A stretch of 64,000 nt of DNA, from assembly GCF_045207655.1 (NCBI RefSeq), contig NZ_CP108787.1, forward strand, positions 1-64,000. Reading direction: 5' to 3'. Positions 9,749 to 19,475 of this stretch are shown one piece after another. The stretch comes from Embleya sp045207655 (GTDB taxonomy: Bacteria > Actinomycetota > Actinomycetes > Streptomycetales > Streptomycetaceae). Below the pieces are notes generated by a model. The model was given only the letters and a program-made list of their open reading frames with translations, was not told the DNA's origin and made no database searches. Made by a program: the position numbers and the translations under genes. Each line of letters opens with the position of its first letter. Position 1 is the first letter of the stretch.

Positions 9749-9860
9749 GTGTAGGTCTGCCTGTTGTTCCTCCCCTACTGCCGTCCCCATAGGGGTGTCC
9801 CTGCGAACGGGCAGGTCACGGCGGATGTCGGCGCTTCACGTCCGGTCCGATTAAGGGGGG
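9749..9860. repeat. 112-bp dispersed element, copy 1
   Basis: Starts with GTGTAGGTCTGCCTGT and ends CCGGTCCGATTAAGGGGGG. The same ends with a diverged interior recur at 32716-32826. Both copies lie 320-360 bp beyond the 3' end of a minus-strand gene, and the gap has a strongly C-rich minus strand. Role unknown; a transcription-end signal or structured RNA is possible. Confidence 0.6.
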
Positions 9861-10178
9861 TTGGGCGGGTGCCGGGTGATGTGTCGGGAGGGTGTGGCGA
9901 TTCGAGGAGGGGTGAGGCGGGCGGGAGACGAGACGGCGGGTGGAGGAGCGGGCAGGCAGGCCGGCCGGTGATGGGCGGAGGGGCTTGGTGGGGGTGGGTG
10001 GAGGTGAGGGTGTTCGGGAGGTGTGACGGGTCCGTCGGTGGTCCGTGCGTGGCGTGGTGCCGCGGGGCCCTTCCCGGGGCGGGTCGGCGGGGCCCGCCGG
10101 GCGGGTGCCGGGTTCGGTCGTGCCGCCGTCGGAAGGTCGTCGCGCTCCCGACGGCGGCGTGTGGGTGGCGGCCCGGGT

Positions 10179-11261
10179 CTATGTCAGGGGCCGGTACCGG
10201 CGGCGGGTGGTCTGGCCCTGACGGTTCGTGGTGCGGGTGTCGACGACGCCGGCGCCGTCGATGACGACCAGTTCGGTGGCCGCGTCCGCTGTGCGGGCGA
10301 CGTCTCGGCCTTTCATGCTCGATGTCCGCGCGGTCGGGTCCTCGGTGCCGTGCGCGTCCACCGTGTGCTCCGCGTAGTGACCGTCCGGTCGGAAGGCGGG
10401 GTGGTCGGCGAGTCCTGTGTCGGTGTCGTCCGGGAGGACGTCGACGGGGACGTATCGGGCCGCCTGGGTCCCACGCCCCCACGCGATGTACACGGTCCCG
10501 TCTTTCACGGTCGCGCCGCCGTGGGGCCGGCGTCTCATCAGGTCTTCGATGAGGCCGGCGACTTCGCGGCCGGTGAGGATGTCGGGTTCGCTGTGTCGTG
10601 TGCGTTTCCAGGTCCCTCCGCCGGCCGGGTCGATGCGGTAGTGGGGTTGTTCGCGGATCGCGGTCAGGCCGTGGTCGAGGGTGATCGCGACGCCGGGCAT
10701 GTAGTCGCCGGTGTCGCCGCCGACCACGGTCGTCCGGTCGGAGGGGCGCAGGAGCACCTGTGTCCCGTCGTGTTCGAATGCCACCGTTCCGCCGGGCAGG
10801 GCCCACACACGGTGTCCTTGTTCGAGGACGCGAGCGAGTTCGGCGTGGACGTGGGCGCGGGTGAATCGTGTGGCGCTCTCGGGTTTGTCGGTGAACGCGC
10901 CGGCGGGTACGTCGTATACGAGGCGGGCGCGGACCGTGTCGACGTCGTGGATGGGCAGGCGTGTGCCGTCGCCGCCGTTGGTCCAGCCTCTGGGGCCGCA
11001 GGTGACGGTGACGTGGGCGGTGTCGGGGTCGGTGCCGACTCCGGCGGTGGCCTTGGCCGTCCAGCCGTGGGGGCTGCGGTCCAGGTGTCGGGCGATGGCC
11101 TGGGCCCGGCGCAGGGGGTGGGTCAGGTGTTCGCCGCGCACGATCGTGCTGACGAGTCGGTCGCCGGTGAGGCGGTGTCGGGTGCCGTGGGGGTAGGGGA
11201 ATCCGAGTTGGTCCAGGTGGATCGCGAGGAGGTCGGCGACGCTTCGGGCGCTTTCGGGCAT
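10179..11261 (-). CDS. unknown 360-aa protein
   Basis: Not recognised. The sequence is mixed alpha/beta with a helical N-terminus (SVADLLAIHLDQLGF), a central RTTVVGGDTGDYMPG stretch and the segment TVYIAWGRGTQAARYVPVDV; no metal or catalytic motif stands out. ATG 11261 has AGGAGA 9 bp upstream. It lies 160 bp after a 104-aa gene and is probably transcribed with it from the G-box promoter at 11859. The 300 bp past its stop are C-rich in the transcript and end at a dispersed 112-bp element. Confidence 0.75.
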   Translation of the reverse strand: MPESARSVADLLAIHLDQLGFPYPHGTRHRLTGDRLVSTIVRGEHLTHPLRRAQAIARHLDRSPHGWTAKATAGVGTDPDTAHVTVTCGPRGWTNGGDGTRLPIHDVDTVRARLVYDVPAGAFTDKPESATRFTRAHVHAELARVLEQGHRVWALPGGTVAFEHDGTQVLLRPSDRTTVVGGDTGDYMPGVAITLDHGLTAIREQPHYRIDPAGGGTWKRTRHSEPDILTGREVAGLIEDLMRRRPHGGATVKDGTVYIAWGRGTQAARYVPVDVLPDDTDTGLADHPAFRPDGHYAEHTVDAHGTEDPTARTSSMKGRDVARTADAATELVVIDGAGVVDTRTTNRQGQTTRRRYRPLT

Positions 11262-11420
11262 GGTGGGGGTTCTCCTGGTATTCGCGGGGGTTTTCCCGGT
11301 CGCGGATTTGTTTCGGGGTCGCGGTTCGGGTCGTGATGCCGTGCGTGCGACGCGGGAGGCGAACCCGCTCGCGGTCGTGGGTGGCGATCGCGTCCCCGTT
11401 GGTGTCGGTCGGACGGCTGT

Positions 11421-11735
11421 TCAGGTGGTGGAATCGGGTCGGACTCGGCCGAGTTCGTCACCGACGTCGAGGCCGGTCGCGAATGCCGCCGCGAGCATTC
11501 CGTGGAGTGTCTCGACGGGGTTCGCACTCGTGGCGACCCGGTGGAACAGGTCGTGCGGCAGGTGCTTGAGGTACATCTGCGCGACCTTGCGCAGGTCGTC
11601 CGCGTCGAGCCGGCCGCCGGCGTGTGCGGTACGGGTCCGGGACGTCTGCGCGGTGCCTCGGGCGTGGGTGATCTCCAGGGCGGTGGTGACGAGGCGGTCG
11701 CCCGGATCGAGCCGGTACGAAGGCACGTGGGTCAT
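11421..11735 (-). CDS. small hypothetical protein
   Basis: This 104-aa protein is helical (LDADDLRKVAQMYLKHLPHD, then ETLHGMLAAAFATGLDVGDE) with no known motif. ATG 11735 fits the point where coding character begins. It is the first gene behind the G-box promoter at 11859-11891, whose -10-like TACGCT is at 11820-11825, giving a leader of about 80 nt. The 360-aa gene follows after 160 bp. Confidence 0.65.
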   Translation of the reverse strand: MTHVPSYRLDPGDRLVTTALEITHARGTAQTSRTRTAHAGGRLDADDLRKVAQMYLKHLPHDLFHRVATSANPVETLHGMLAAAFATGLDVGDELGRVRPDSTT

Positions 11736-11819
11736 GGGTTGTCCGGGGTCTGGTCGAGGGGCGACGAGTCGGCATACGCGTGGCGAACGACGGCTCGCGG
11801 CGGGTGGATGTGTCCGACC

Positions 11820-11891
11820 AGCGTAGGAACGTCCCGGGGCGCGCCCCGGCCGCCGACACCCCACCCCAGGACCGGCCGGAACCGGGAAGGG
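11820..11891 (-). promoter_or_regulatory. G-box promoter 1
   Basis: Plus-strand boxes CCCCACCCCAG (11859-11869) and GGGAAGGG (11884-11891); minus-strand -10-like TACGCT at 11820-11825, 33 bp from the inner box. Drives the gene starting at 11735. Confidence 0.65.
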
Positions 11892-11971
11892 GGCCGAAAC
11901 GCACCGGGCACGACTCTCGGCCGCCGTCGGGACTCGGCGCGGCCGGCGCGCCGAGTCCCGATCGGTTCACG

Positions 11972-12478
11972 TCACGGCGTGATGAGCAGATCCGGGCACT
12001 GCGGGTCCAACTCGCCCACCGCACCGGCGATCATCCGTTCCATGGCGTCCGCAGGGGTCAAGGGCGCCTGCGTGAGGAGCACCCGTGCGCCGAAGGGCAC
12101 GGGCAGCGGCCCGGATCCTTCGAGTTCCGGTCGGAGGTGGGTCATCGTCCGGTCCGGGCGGAGCACGAACAGCCCGCATCCGGGCGTGGCGGCGGCGATG
12201 ACCGAGCACTCGCCGCCTTCGGGGCAGCCGAAGACGGCCACGATGGCGGACTCCGCCCTTCCCATGGGGGAGTGCTCTGCGTGGGGGTCCGTCAACCTGC
12301 CCAGGACGCCGCCGACGCCGTGGGCGGCCACGAATCGCACCGTACGGACGGCGGCGTCGTGGCCGAGCCATCCGTTCCCGGGTTCCGGCGCGGTCAGCGA
12401 CACGACGACCCGGCCCCACCCGGTGGAGTGGTGCCCGAACCTGATGTCCGCGTGACGGTAGCGGGACTGGTCGCTCAT
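11972..12478 (-). CDS. hypothetical protein, weak PP2C/SpoIIE resemblance
   Basis: This 168-aa protein has strand-rich segments (RVVVSLTAPEPGN, SAIVAVFGC, SVIAAATPGCGLFVLRP, GARVLLTQAPLTP) whose order recalls the C-terminal half of SpoIIE-type PP2C phosphatase domains. The metal-binding Asp residues are not evident, so I do not call it a phosphatase. ATG 12478 has GAAAGG 7 bp upstream. It lies behind its own G-box promoter at 12570-12601 and is followed by the divided 11.4-11.7 kb unit. Confidence 0.65.
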   Translation of the reverse strand: MSDQSRYRHADIRFGHHSTGWGRVVVSLTAPEPGNGWLGHDAAVRTVRFVAAHGVGGVLGRLTDPHAEHSPMGRAESAIVAVFGCPEGGECSVIAAATPGCGLFVLRPDRTMTHLRPELEGSGPLPVPFGARVLLTQAPLTPADAMERMIAGAVGELDPQCPDLLITP

Positions 12479-12527
12479 GAAGTGCCTTTCGCGTGGGGGC
12501 TGTTCGGGCCGCGAACCGGCCTGCCCC

Positions 12528-12601
12528 ATCAGTTTCGGGCAGCCCCGGGCCCCGAGCCGCCGGCCGGCGCCCACCCCCGGACCGGCCGCACCGGGGAGGG
12601 G
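12528..12601 (-). promoter_or_regulatory. G-box promoter 2
   Basis: Boxes CCCACCCCCGG (12570-12580) and GGGGAGGGG (12593-12601); weaker -10-like ACTGAT on the minus strand at 12528-12533, 36 bp away. Drives the gene at 12478. This is one of the less regular sites. Confidence 0.5.
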
Positions 12602-12791
12602 TCGACGCGGAGACGACCCGGCCCGGTCTCGCCGAGTCGCGCGCCGGTCCGATCCGCCGCAACGGACCGGACGCGCGGGGCGCGAGCCGGGGACCCACGC
12701 CGACGCTCACGAACTGCGCCGGGACCGCCGACGGGGGTCGGGACGCGCACCGCGCGTACCCGACCCCTGTCGCCTCACGGCGGCGGTGCGC

Positions 12792-13289
12792 TCAACCGGG
12801 GGCGTCGGTGGGGTTGTAGGGATGGCGGAATCGCTCCGGGATCAGGTTCGCGGGCGTGTCGGGCGCGGGGGCGTCGGGGTCGCCGCTCCCGGACTGGTGC
12901 CACAGGTACAGGGCGAGTTCGTCGGTGGCCGCGTCCCGGGCCGCCCGCCCCTGGTACGCGTCCACGCGGACGTCGCCCTCGGTGTACACGGCAAGCCCGA
13001 AGTACTTGTTCCCGATGTCGTCGTCGTGGTGCGCAACGATGACGTACGGCCAGTCCCCCAGGTCCCATCCCTCCGATCCCCAGAGCGCGACGGCATGCCA
13101 CAGGGGCTTGATCGCGCCCGTCCACGCCCAGCCGTCGCTCTCGTGGTCGTCCTCCGGGACCCAGGGCAGGCAATCGACCGGCACTCGGCCGTCCGGGCCG
13201 GCGGGAAACGGATCATCGCTCTCCGACTCCGACAGGGGCCCCGGCTCGGGCATGGACTCGGGCATCGACTCGGGCATGGAATCGGGCAT
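12792..13289 (-). CDS. orphan protein, paralog of the gene at 58720
   Basis: The 165-aa product begins with a repetitive acidic head (MPDSMPES MPES MPEPG) and then a conserved domain: LPWVPEDDHESDGWAW, GSEGWDLGDWPYVIVAHHDD, YFGLAVYTEGDVRVDAYQGR, RDAATDELALYLW. The same domain, without the repetitive head, is encoded at 58720-59148. The conserved Trp, Asp and His residues suggest a compact fold of unknown role. ATG 13289 has GAGGAG upstream. Promoter at 13377-13409. Confidence 0.75.
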   Translation of the reverse strand: MPDSMPESMPESMPEPGPLSESESDDPFPAGPDGRVPVDCLPWVPEDDHESDGWAWTGAIKPLWHAVALWGSEGWDLGDWPYVIVAHHDDDIGNKYFGLAVYTEGDVRVDAYQGRAARDAATDELALYLWHQSGSGDPDAPAPDTPANLIPERFRHPYNPTDAPG

Positions 13290-13336
13290 CAAGGATGTCT
13301 CCTCACGGGTGGTGAACGGATCATGCGGCGCCCACC

Positions 13337-13409
13337 AACGTAGGAGCGTTGCGGGACCCGCCGAACCTCGCCGACACCCACCCCCGAACCGGCGGCAACC
13401 GGGAAGAGG
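13337..13409 (-). promoter_or_regulatory. G-box promoter 3
   Basis: Boxes CCCACCCCCGA (13377-13387) and GGGAAGAGG (13401-13409); minus-strand -10-like TACGTT at 13337-13342, 34 bp away. The -10 sits inside a short palindrome (CAACG...CGTTG). Leader to the gene at 13289 is under 50 nt. Confidence 0.65.
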
Positions 13410-14114
13410 CACCCACCGGGCCGGTGACGCTCACCACAACGGACGGCGCAGGATCCGGTGCCGGAAGGCACCACGTCGATCGTGTGCCCACCGACCGAGC
13501 TCCACGTCCCGCTCGCGACGAACCACCCGCTCACCATCCGACATCGCAGGTGACGAGGCGAGGATCCGGGCCACGCGAGACCACGGCCGCGCCCGGAATT
13601 CCCCACCCCCCGCTCAGGGTTGGGACAGAGTCGCTCACCTTGAATCCCCACCCGCGGGCCGCCGACCCGGGGTCGGACACCATGCCCGTGGGAGCCACCC
13701 GACAACCCGAGCTTCCAGCGGGCCGGGTCGAACTGCCCCGGGGTGGCGTGGCCATCGCGCCGGCGACGCCGAAGGCACTCGTGACCGGCCGGCACGGCAC
13801 GGCCCCGGCCCTCGACTGTCGGTTGGCTCCCGATCCTTGCCGAGCGTTCCGGCAAGTGGCGAACGAAGAGCATGCCCGGCCGTTTCGGGGCTGTGCCCTC
13901 TATGTCGTGACGGCAACGCACAGTTCCGCCTGGCGGTGCGGTCGGTGCGCCAGGACCGGCCGGGGTCGAGGAACACCTCGCAGGGGGGCGCGCTTGAATA
14001 GGCGCAGCAGTGAGTGCGAGCGAGGCGGATCGATCCGGGGTGAAGCGCGCTGCCGGGCCGGGGAGCCCCAGGCTGTGACGAACGCGTTCCGCGGGAGCGC
14101 CCGAGGTTGCCGAG
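13410..14114. other. intergenic, nothing recognised
   Basis: About 700 bp between divergent genes with no supported open frame, repeat or RNA gene. Confidence 0.4.
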
Positions 14115-14645
14115 GTGCAGGTGCCGGATTTTGAAGCGGAGGTGCGGCGCCTGCTCGGTCTCGGGGTGGCCGGCCCCGAGGATCCCGCCTGGGGGCGCTT
14201 GGAGGCGCCGCTGGGCACCGCTTTCCCTGACGACTACAAACGTTTCGTCGACTCGGTGCCACCGTGCCTGGTGAACGGCAAGCTCTACATCCTGCGGCCG
14301 GGTGTGCGGCGTTGGGGGCTCGACGCCTGGGTCGTCGAAACCACCGAGGCCTTCAGGAACGCCGAATGGGCCGACCTGCCCGAGCCGATCTTCGCCGGGC
14401 CCACGGGTCTGATTCCCTGTCTGTCGAGCGACGAGGGGCACGTGGTGTTCGTCCGTCGGGACTCGTCCGAGGTCGTCGTGCACGTCGGAGACGGCGACTG
14501 CCCGGGCTACGCCATGGGCTTCTCCGAATGGATGTACCGGTTCCTCACGTGCGAGGACATGCTGGGCGAGGACACCGCCTACGACTACTCCCACGGGGTG
14601 GCCGCCGGTTTGCCCGGGACGCCGTTCATCGAGCGGCTCCCGTAG
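14115..14645 (+). CDS. SUKH (SMI1/KNR4-like) protein
   Basis: The 176-aa product reads as a SMI1/KNR4 domain: WGRLEAPLGTAFPDDYKRFV near residues 26-45 is the typical start (a Trp, then 'LGxxFPxDYKxFV'), followed by LPEPIFAGPTGLIPC and a late GFSEWMYRFLT. SUKH proteins are often immunity proteins that neutralise polymorphic toxins, but many stand alone. No toxin gene is seen next to it. GTG 14115 is taken as start; an in-frame GTG two codons on is possible. It stands alone between two non-coding stretches. Confidence 0.75.
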   Translation: MQVPDFEAEVRRLLGLGVAGPEDPAWGRLEAPLGTAFPDDYKRFVDSVPPCLVNGKLYILRPGVRRWGLDAWVVETTEAFRNAEWADLPEPIFAGPTGLIPCLSSDEGHVVFVRRDSSEVVVHVGDGDCPGYAMGFSEWMYRFLTCEDMLGEDTAYDYSHGVAAGLPGTPFIERLP

Positions 14646-16461
14646 TCGCCGTTCGGAGGTCGAGGTAATTCTCGACGGGCCGTCGCACGGCGGTGGTGGT
14701 GCGGGTGAGGTGGGGGCCGGGCTGTCGACAGCGAACAGGGTGCGGTCGCGGCCCGGTACCGGGCTGTCGACCGCAAGCAGGCGGGGCCCGGTGCCTGGTG
14801 GGTGCGGTCGAGAGGAGAGCCTCGATTGTCGGGGCGCAGGGCGTGGACGGTCTCTGCGAGGCGATCGACGGGTCGGCCGCCGACTTTTCGTATCCGGCGC
14901 AACGCGGGACGGCTTCCCGCGGCGGCGCAGCAGGCGACGCCGATGGGTGTCGCGAGGTCGACCGGTTGTGCGGCGGTGAAGGCCGGGAGCAGCGGTTGGT
15001 CGATCGCGGTTCCGACGGTGCCGGCTTCCGTTCCCCCGCCGGGTGGGCCTCGCGGTCGGCCCGGTCGGACGTGCTGTTCGTGGGAGAGCTTTCGCGCAAC
15101 GGTCTCGCTCCGGCCGAGAGTTCGCGGTCGAGGAAGCGGCGCAGCGGGGTGCAGGGGCGGTCCGGTGCGGGGGGCGAGCTTGTGTCGGCCGCCCGTGGGG
15201 GTGCGTGTGGGGATGTGTTCACCGGGTCGGAGGTGTCTCGTGGTGGGGCTCGGAGGTGTCTCGTGGTGGGGCTCGGAGGTGTCTCGTGGTGGGGCTCGGA
15301 GGTGTCTCGTGGTGGGGCGATGCGTGCGGTCCGTCGCGGCCGGGCGGACGATGCGACGCGTCGGTCGTTCGCCGGCTCGCCGGGCGTTGTCGGTGGGGGT
15401 CGGTAGCGTCACGACACGGTCGTCGGGGCTTGCCCTCCCAATCGGGTCCGACGGCCGGGATCGGCCCGCCGGCTTCTCCCCCCCTGCCGGCGGGCCGGAT
15501 CGGCGTATCGGGCGCGGCCCGCACGGGGGTTCGGCCGCGTTCGGTACCCCCAAGGGGGCACACGAGCCGGGTCCGCCTCGCCCGTGGCGCTCGTGCGGGA
15601 ACTGCGGGTGGCACCGTTCGGGCGGAGCCGCCCGCCTGGCCGATTTCCCCTTGGAGAAGCCGACGGGCCGCCCTCGCGGGAGGGTGCCGCATCGGCGAAG
15701 CCGCCCTCGGCGGGCCCTGCTTCCCGGGAAAGCGCACCGGGCCCCGTTTGTGCGACGCGGTTCGCGACACCACGTACTCCACCGACCGCCGTCCGCTTCG
15801 GGTGTGCCGTGTTCGATTGCCGCCTCGCCGCCGTCGGCCGCCACACGGTGACGTCGACCGGCTTCCCGGGAGGTGAGGAACGGGGCCGTCGATCGCCCTG
15901 GGATACGGGAGCCGTACCCGTCCGCGGCGCGGTTCTGACGTTTGTTCGACCGATGGCGTCAGTCGAACGGCTCGGCGCGGTCTGGAGGGGGGTCGATCCT
16001 CCGGGATCCGTGAACGGCGTCTCGTCTCGCCCGGACGACCGTGTCCGTCGAGCCGAACGCGCGCATCCGCGGCGTGCTTTCGGTCGTGGCGGCGCGTTGC
16101 TTCGCGAACGCGGTAGGCACGGTCGGCAGGCGGCTGTGCGGACGGGCCGGGAGCGTCGTCCCGGGACAACCTCCGCAGGTCGCCCGCGCCGCGGCCCGCA
16201 CATGCGGGTCGTCGCGGGACGAAGGCGCGTCGGCGACCACCGACTCACGGCCGCAGTCGGCGACCTGTCGCGTGGCGAGCCGCGGCGGATCCGAGAAGGC
16301 GTCGCCGTGGACGCGGCGTCGACTCGCGTCCTGGAACGGCCACCGCGCACGTCGACGGGGGCCGAGGCGGGGTGGGGCGGGCCCGAGGTTGTTGTGGCGT
16401 GTGGACACCGCGATCCGCGGCCGGGTGACGCGAGAGCGTCCCTTTCGCGGTCGCACCGAGG
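14646..16461. other. 1.8-kb stretch without supported genes
   Basis: Open frames here are Arg/Gly/Pro-rich on every strand. The stretch holds imperfect copies of GGGCTGTCGACNGCNANCAGG near 14721-14786 and a 23-bp tandem repeat at 15229-15318. It is probably decayed or non-coding. Confidence 0.4.
15229..15318. repeat. 23-bp tandem repeat, four copies
   Basis: Unit GGAGGTGTCTCGTGGTGGGG plus CTC, about four head-to-tail copies without spacers. The unit length is not a multiple of three and all three frames stay open, so it is unlikely to be coding. Confidence 0.85.
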
Positions 16462-17419
16462 TCATGCCTCCGGATGCTCGCCGGCATCCGACGCGTCCGT
16501 GAAGTCCGCCGCGGGCTGGAGCCAGTCTCCGTCCGGGCGGGCCAGGAGCCTGGCGTTGCTGTAGGCCATGCCCATGGTGAGCACGGTGTTCCCGCGGTAG
16601 TGCTCGCCGTGGCGGGAGACGACGAGCGCCAGGTCCACGGTGTGGGGGGTGGGTGAGCGAGAGCGGCAGGAGGAGTTGCACCTCGTCGGCTTTGGGGTAC
16701 CACATCGGGACGGCGGCCTTGTAGTTGCGTTTTACGCGCTGGGTGGCGCGCTTCACGGCGGCTTCCAGGCGCAGTTCCAGCCCGTAGGGGTCCGATTGCA
16801 GGGTTCGCGGGAACCTGTCGAGGTTGTCCTGCATGACGTGGCGCACGTTCACCTTCAGTTCCCGGGTCCAGTCGTAGTGGTAGACGGCGGGGTCGTCGGT
16901 GAACGTGGCGGGTTCCGGTGGGGTGGGGAAGTTCTGCAGGAAGTCGCGGTCGCTGCCCACGCGCCAGCCGCGGAGGTACCAGGGCTGGCGGCCTTCGTTG
17001 CGGTTGGGTTCGAAGAGCCCGTAGATGTCCTCCTGTTCCTTGGTGGCCAGGCCGGTGTTGAACGTGCTGTGGCGTTCGTCGGGGGCGGTGAGGACCTTGC
17101 CCTGGAGGTGGGCGCGCTCGAAGGTCCACTCGACGTAGTTGCGCAGGATCCGCTGTTCGCCGGAGAAGTTCGGGTCGCGGCCGTCCCAGTCCTCGTCCTC
17201 GGCGAGTTCCGCGAGTCTGTCGAAGGCGTCCGGATCGCCCTCGTGGGCGCGGCGCTGGGCGGCGGAGCGGATCCGCCCCATGTGGGCATGGGTATAGAGG
17301 GCGCGGTCCTGTGTCTTGGGCCGGCCGCCGACCGTGGGGTGGGGCGTGCCGTTGGATGCGAGGCCCTGTTTGAAAGCCGCGAGGTCGGCGGGTGTGGCGG
17401 AGGGGCGTCCGTCGGACAT
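16462..17419 (-). pseudogene. DUF3825 protein, frameshifted near the C-terminus
   Basis: The first ~260 residues match the DUF3825 style: FNTGLATKEQEDIYGLFEPN, PWYLRGWRVGSDRDFL, YDWTRELKVNVRHVMQDN, PMWYPKADEVQLLLPLSL. The frame then turns to nonsense at a run of six G on the plus strand (16644-16649). Skipping one base restores VDLALVVSRHGEHYRGNTVL and MGMAYSNARLL to a TGA at 16462, about 318 aa in total. DUF3825 often occurs with OST-HTH/LOTUS-type RNA-linked proteins; its role is not settled. Start is ATG 17419 (MSDGRPS). Either a homopolymer sequencing error or a recent inactivation. Confidence 0.75.
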
Positions 17420-17991
17420 CGGGAGGTCTCGCTCTCGGGGTGTCGGGGCGTCGTGCTCAGCATTGGGGTGGCGGGGGCGGAGTTGGTCCCGTGACCGACC
17501 TCGCGGATGCGTGCGTGTCGGCTGTTCGTCACCCGAGGAGGTGACCGTGCCGAACGCGCCACGTCGGTCGGAGGTCCCCGGCGGCCCTCGGATCGCGACC
17601 GCCCTCACATCATGGGTCTCCGACGCCGGGGACCGAGGACGAACGGGGAATCGCATCGCTGCCGATGTACGCCCCGCGCGTACGGGCCTGTTCAGGAACG
17701 CTGTACGTGCTCGAGGTCGGCCATGGCGAGAATGTTCTCTTCGGGTCGGGATCCGGTGGGGCCGGTCGGTCTTGCGCCGTCCCCACCCACCGGGTCCTTG
17801 TCCCGGCGAACCGGGCCCGTCGGCGTTGGACTCTGCTGGATCGGCCGATGGGGGTCGAACCGGCACGTTCTACGGGATCCCCTCCGGTTCCTGCCGGTGG
17901 TCCCTCGGAGCCGGGGGTCCGGACTCCGCTTCCGAGGTGGATCCGCCCGCAGCCGGAGAGCGGCGTACGTCCTCGGCCACTTCTCTGCACT

Positions 17992-19038
17992 TCACTCGAA
18001 CAGACTCACTTCGCCCACCTTGATTCGGTCGATGCCCACGTAGCTGTAGCTACTCTCGGGCCACGGTCCTACGGACTTGCCCATGAGCTTCTTTCGGGAC
18101 TCGTTCAGAAGCATCAAGTCCTCGGCCGGCCTGAGTTGTAGAGCAGCCATCACCACGAACTGCCGGCAGAAGAGGTAGTCGTCGTGCGACCGATCCCGCT
18201 GAAATTCGGTGATCCGGGCGCTTAGCTCGCCGTCGTGATAGACGATGTCCGGCGTGAGAACCCGGAACCTGGCGTACTGGTCGTAGGGAATGCCCGCCGC
18301 CAGAACCTGGACGGACCTTTGAACGGCCGCCAGCGCCTCAAGCCCACGTGTCAGCGAACGTGCGTGCGCCATCTCCTCTACCGAGGGGGGGCCGTCTCCG
18401 TTCGATAGCCGCGGGAGCCACCTCCGTCCGATCGGTCGGACGGTCGGACCCAGGTGAAGCGGGCCGGGGAGCTCGAACATGTCGTAGTAGCGGCGCCCGT
18501 AGTAGCTCACCATCTCGTCGAAGGCATAGGCGAGGTCCACGAACGCCTCCACCATCTCGCCGGCTTCGACGCGCTCCTCGGCCCGTGCCAGGAGCGCGGC
18601 GGTCTTGGGGCGAGTCACCAGGGCCGCCATGTCGACGGCGAAGAAGTCGGCGTCGAAGACGAGCGTGGTCGCGTCGCTCAGGAACGTCCCGACGTCGGCG
18701 CGGACCTGCTCGATGTCCGTCTGTGAAGGGATCGAGCCGTGGTGCTTGTGGTTGACCCGGATCTTGTTCATCCGTTCCATGGCCTTCTTGCCGGGCAGGT
18801 GAGAGCCCTGCGGCAGGTAGGGCTGCAACTTGCCCCAGTAGTCCGCGAAGTGGATTTGTGTCGGCAGGTTGGCTTGCAGATGTTCGCCGACCAGCACGAG
18901 GAAGAGTTCGACGGCGTCGTGGAACGACAACACGGAGGTCGCCGCGAGCGGTTGCGGAAGCCGGGCCTGGTCGACGCCCTGGTCGACGAGGAACCGGACG
19001 AACGCCAGACGTCGCATGATCAAAGGGTCCAAAGACAT
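17992..19038 (-). CDS. HEPN-like helical protein
   Basis: The 348-aa protein is helical with a segment LSFHDAVELFLVLVGEHL followed by MNKIRVNHKHHGSIPSQTDI near residue 95, which resembles the 'R-N-x-x-KH' signature of HEPN-type domains (RNases or their relatives in toxin-antitoxin and defence systems). The assignment is tentative because the Arg spacing is not canonical. The C-terminal half has YYGRRYYDMFELPGPLHLG. ATG 19038 has a GGAG about 10 bp upstream. An inverted repeat at 19087-19107 and a hairpin at 19110-19126 lie just upstream and may regulate it. Confidence 0.65.
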   Translation of the reverse strand: MSLDPLIMRRLAFVRFLVDQGVDQARLPQPLAATSVLSFHDAVELFLVLVGEHLQANLPTQIHFADYWGKLQPYLPQGSHLPGKKAMERMNKIRVNHKHHGSIPSQTDIEQVRADVGTFLSDATTLVFDADFFAVDMAALVTRPKTAALLARAEERVEAGEMVEAFVDLAYAFDEMVSYYGRRYYDMFELPGPLHLGPTVRPIGRRWLPRLSNGDGPPSVEEMAHARSLTRGLEALAAVQRSVQVLAAGIPYDQYARFRVLTPDIVYHDGELSARITEFQRDRSHDDYLFCRQFVVMAALQLRPAEDLMLLNESRKKLMGKSVGPWPESSYSYVGIDRIKVGEVSLFE

Positions 19039-19086
19039 TGCGGTGCGAACTCCGAGATCGTGGCCCGGCTTCCAGGGCGGTGACAA

Positions 19087-19126
19087 AACGCGCGGAACAC
19101 GCGCGTTGAGGAGATGGGGTATCTCC
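19087..19126. promoter_or_regulatory. inverted repeats upstream of the HEPN-like gene
   Basis: AACGCGCG (19087-19094) and CGCGCGTT (19100-19107) form a perfect 8-bp inverted repeat with a 5-bp spacer, followed by GGAGAT/ATCTCC (19110-19115/19121-19126). The position 50-90 bp upstream of the start suits an operator or leader hairpin. Confidence 0.45.
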
Positions 19127-19475
19127 GCCCCGGTCCTGATTCACCGGGCGCCGGGCAGGAAATGCTTCCGCACTTCGCCCCGTGACGCGACCGGTTTGAA
19201 GCGATCGTCCGGCCAACCCGTCAGGCAGGGCGGCCGATCGGTAGACCAGGTCAGTACGGCCTGCCGGTCCGCGCATTCACCGACCCGGACGGCGCGGACC
19301 GTCGTGGCGCAGGCGCCGAGGATACGGCGCCGACCACGCCCGGCCCACCATCGCGGACCTCGGCCTCGCTCGCCGCCTCCCAGCCCGGGCCCGAACAACC
19401 ACAGCCGACCACCTGTCGGGCGTGACGGGTGGCGCACGGGACTGTGTCCGCGGCGATCGACCGGTTCCGGTTCCT

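Noticed and set aside
11972..12478. SpoIIE/PP2C phosphatase
   Set aside because: General strand order is similar but metal-binding Asp residues are not visible, so the gene is listed as hypothetical.
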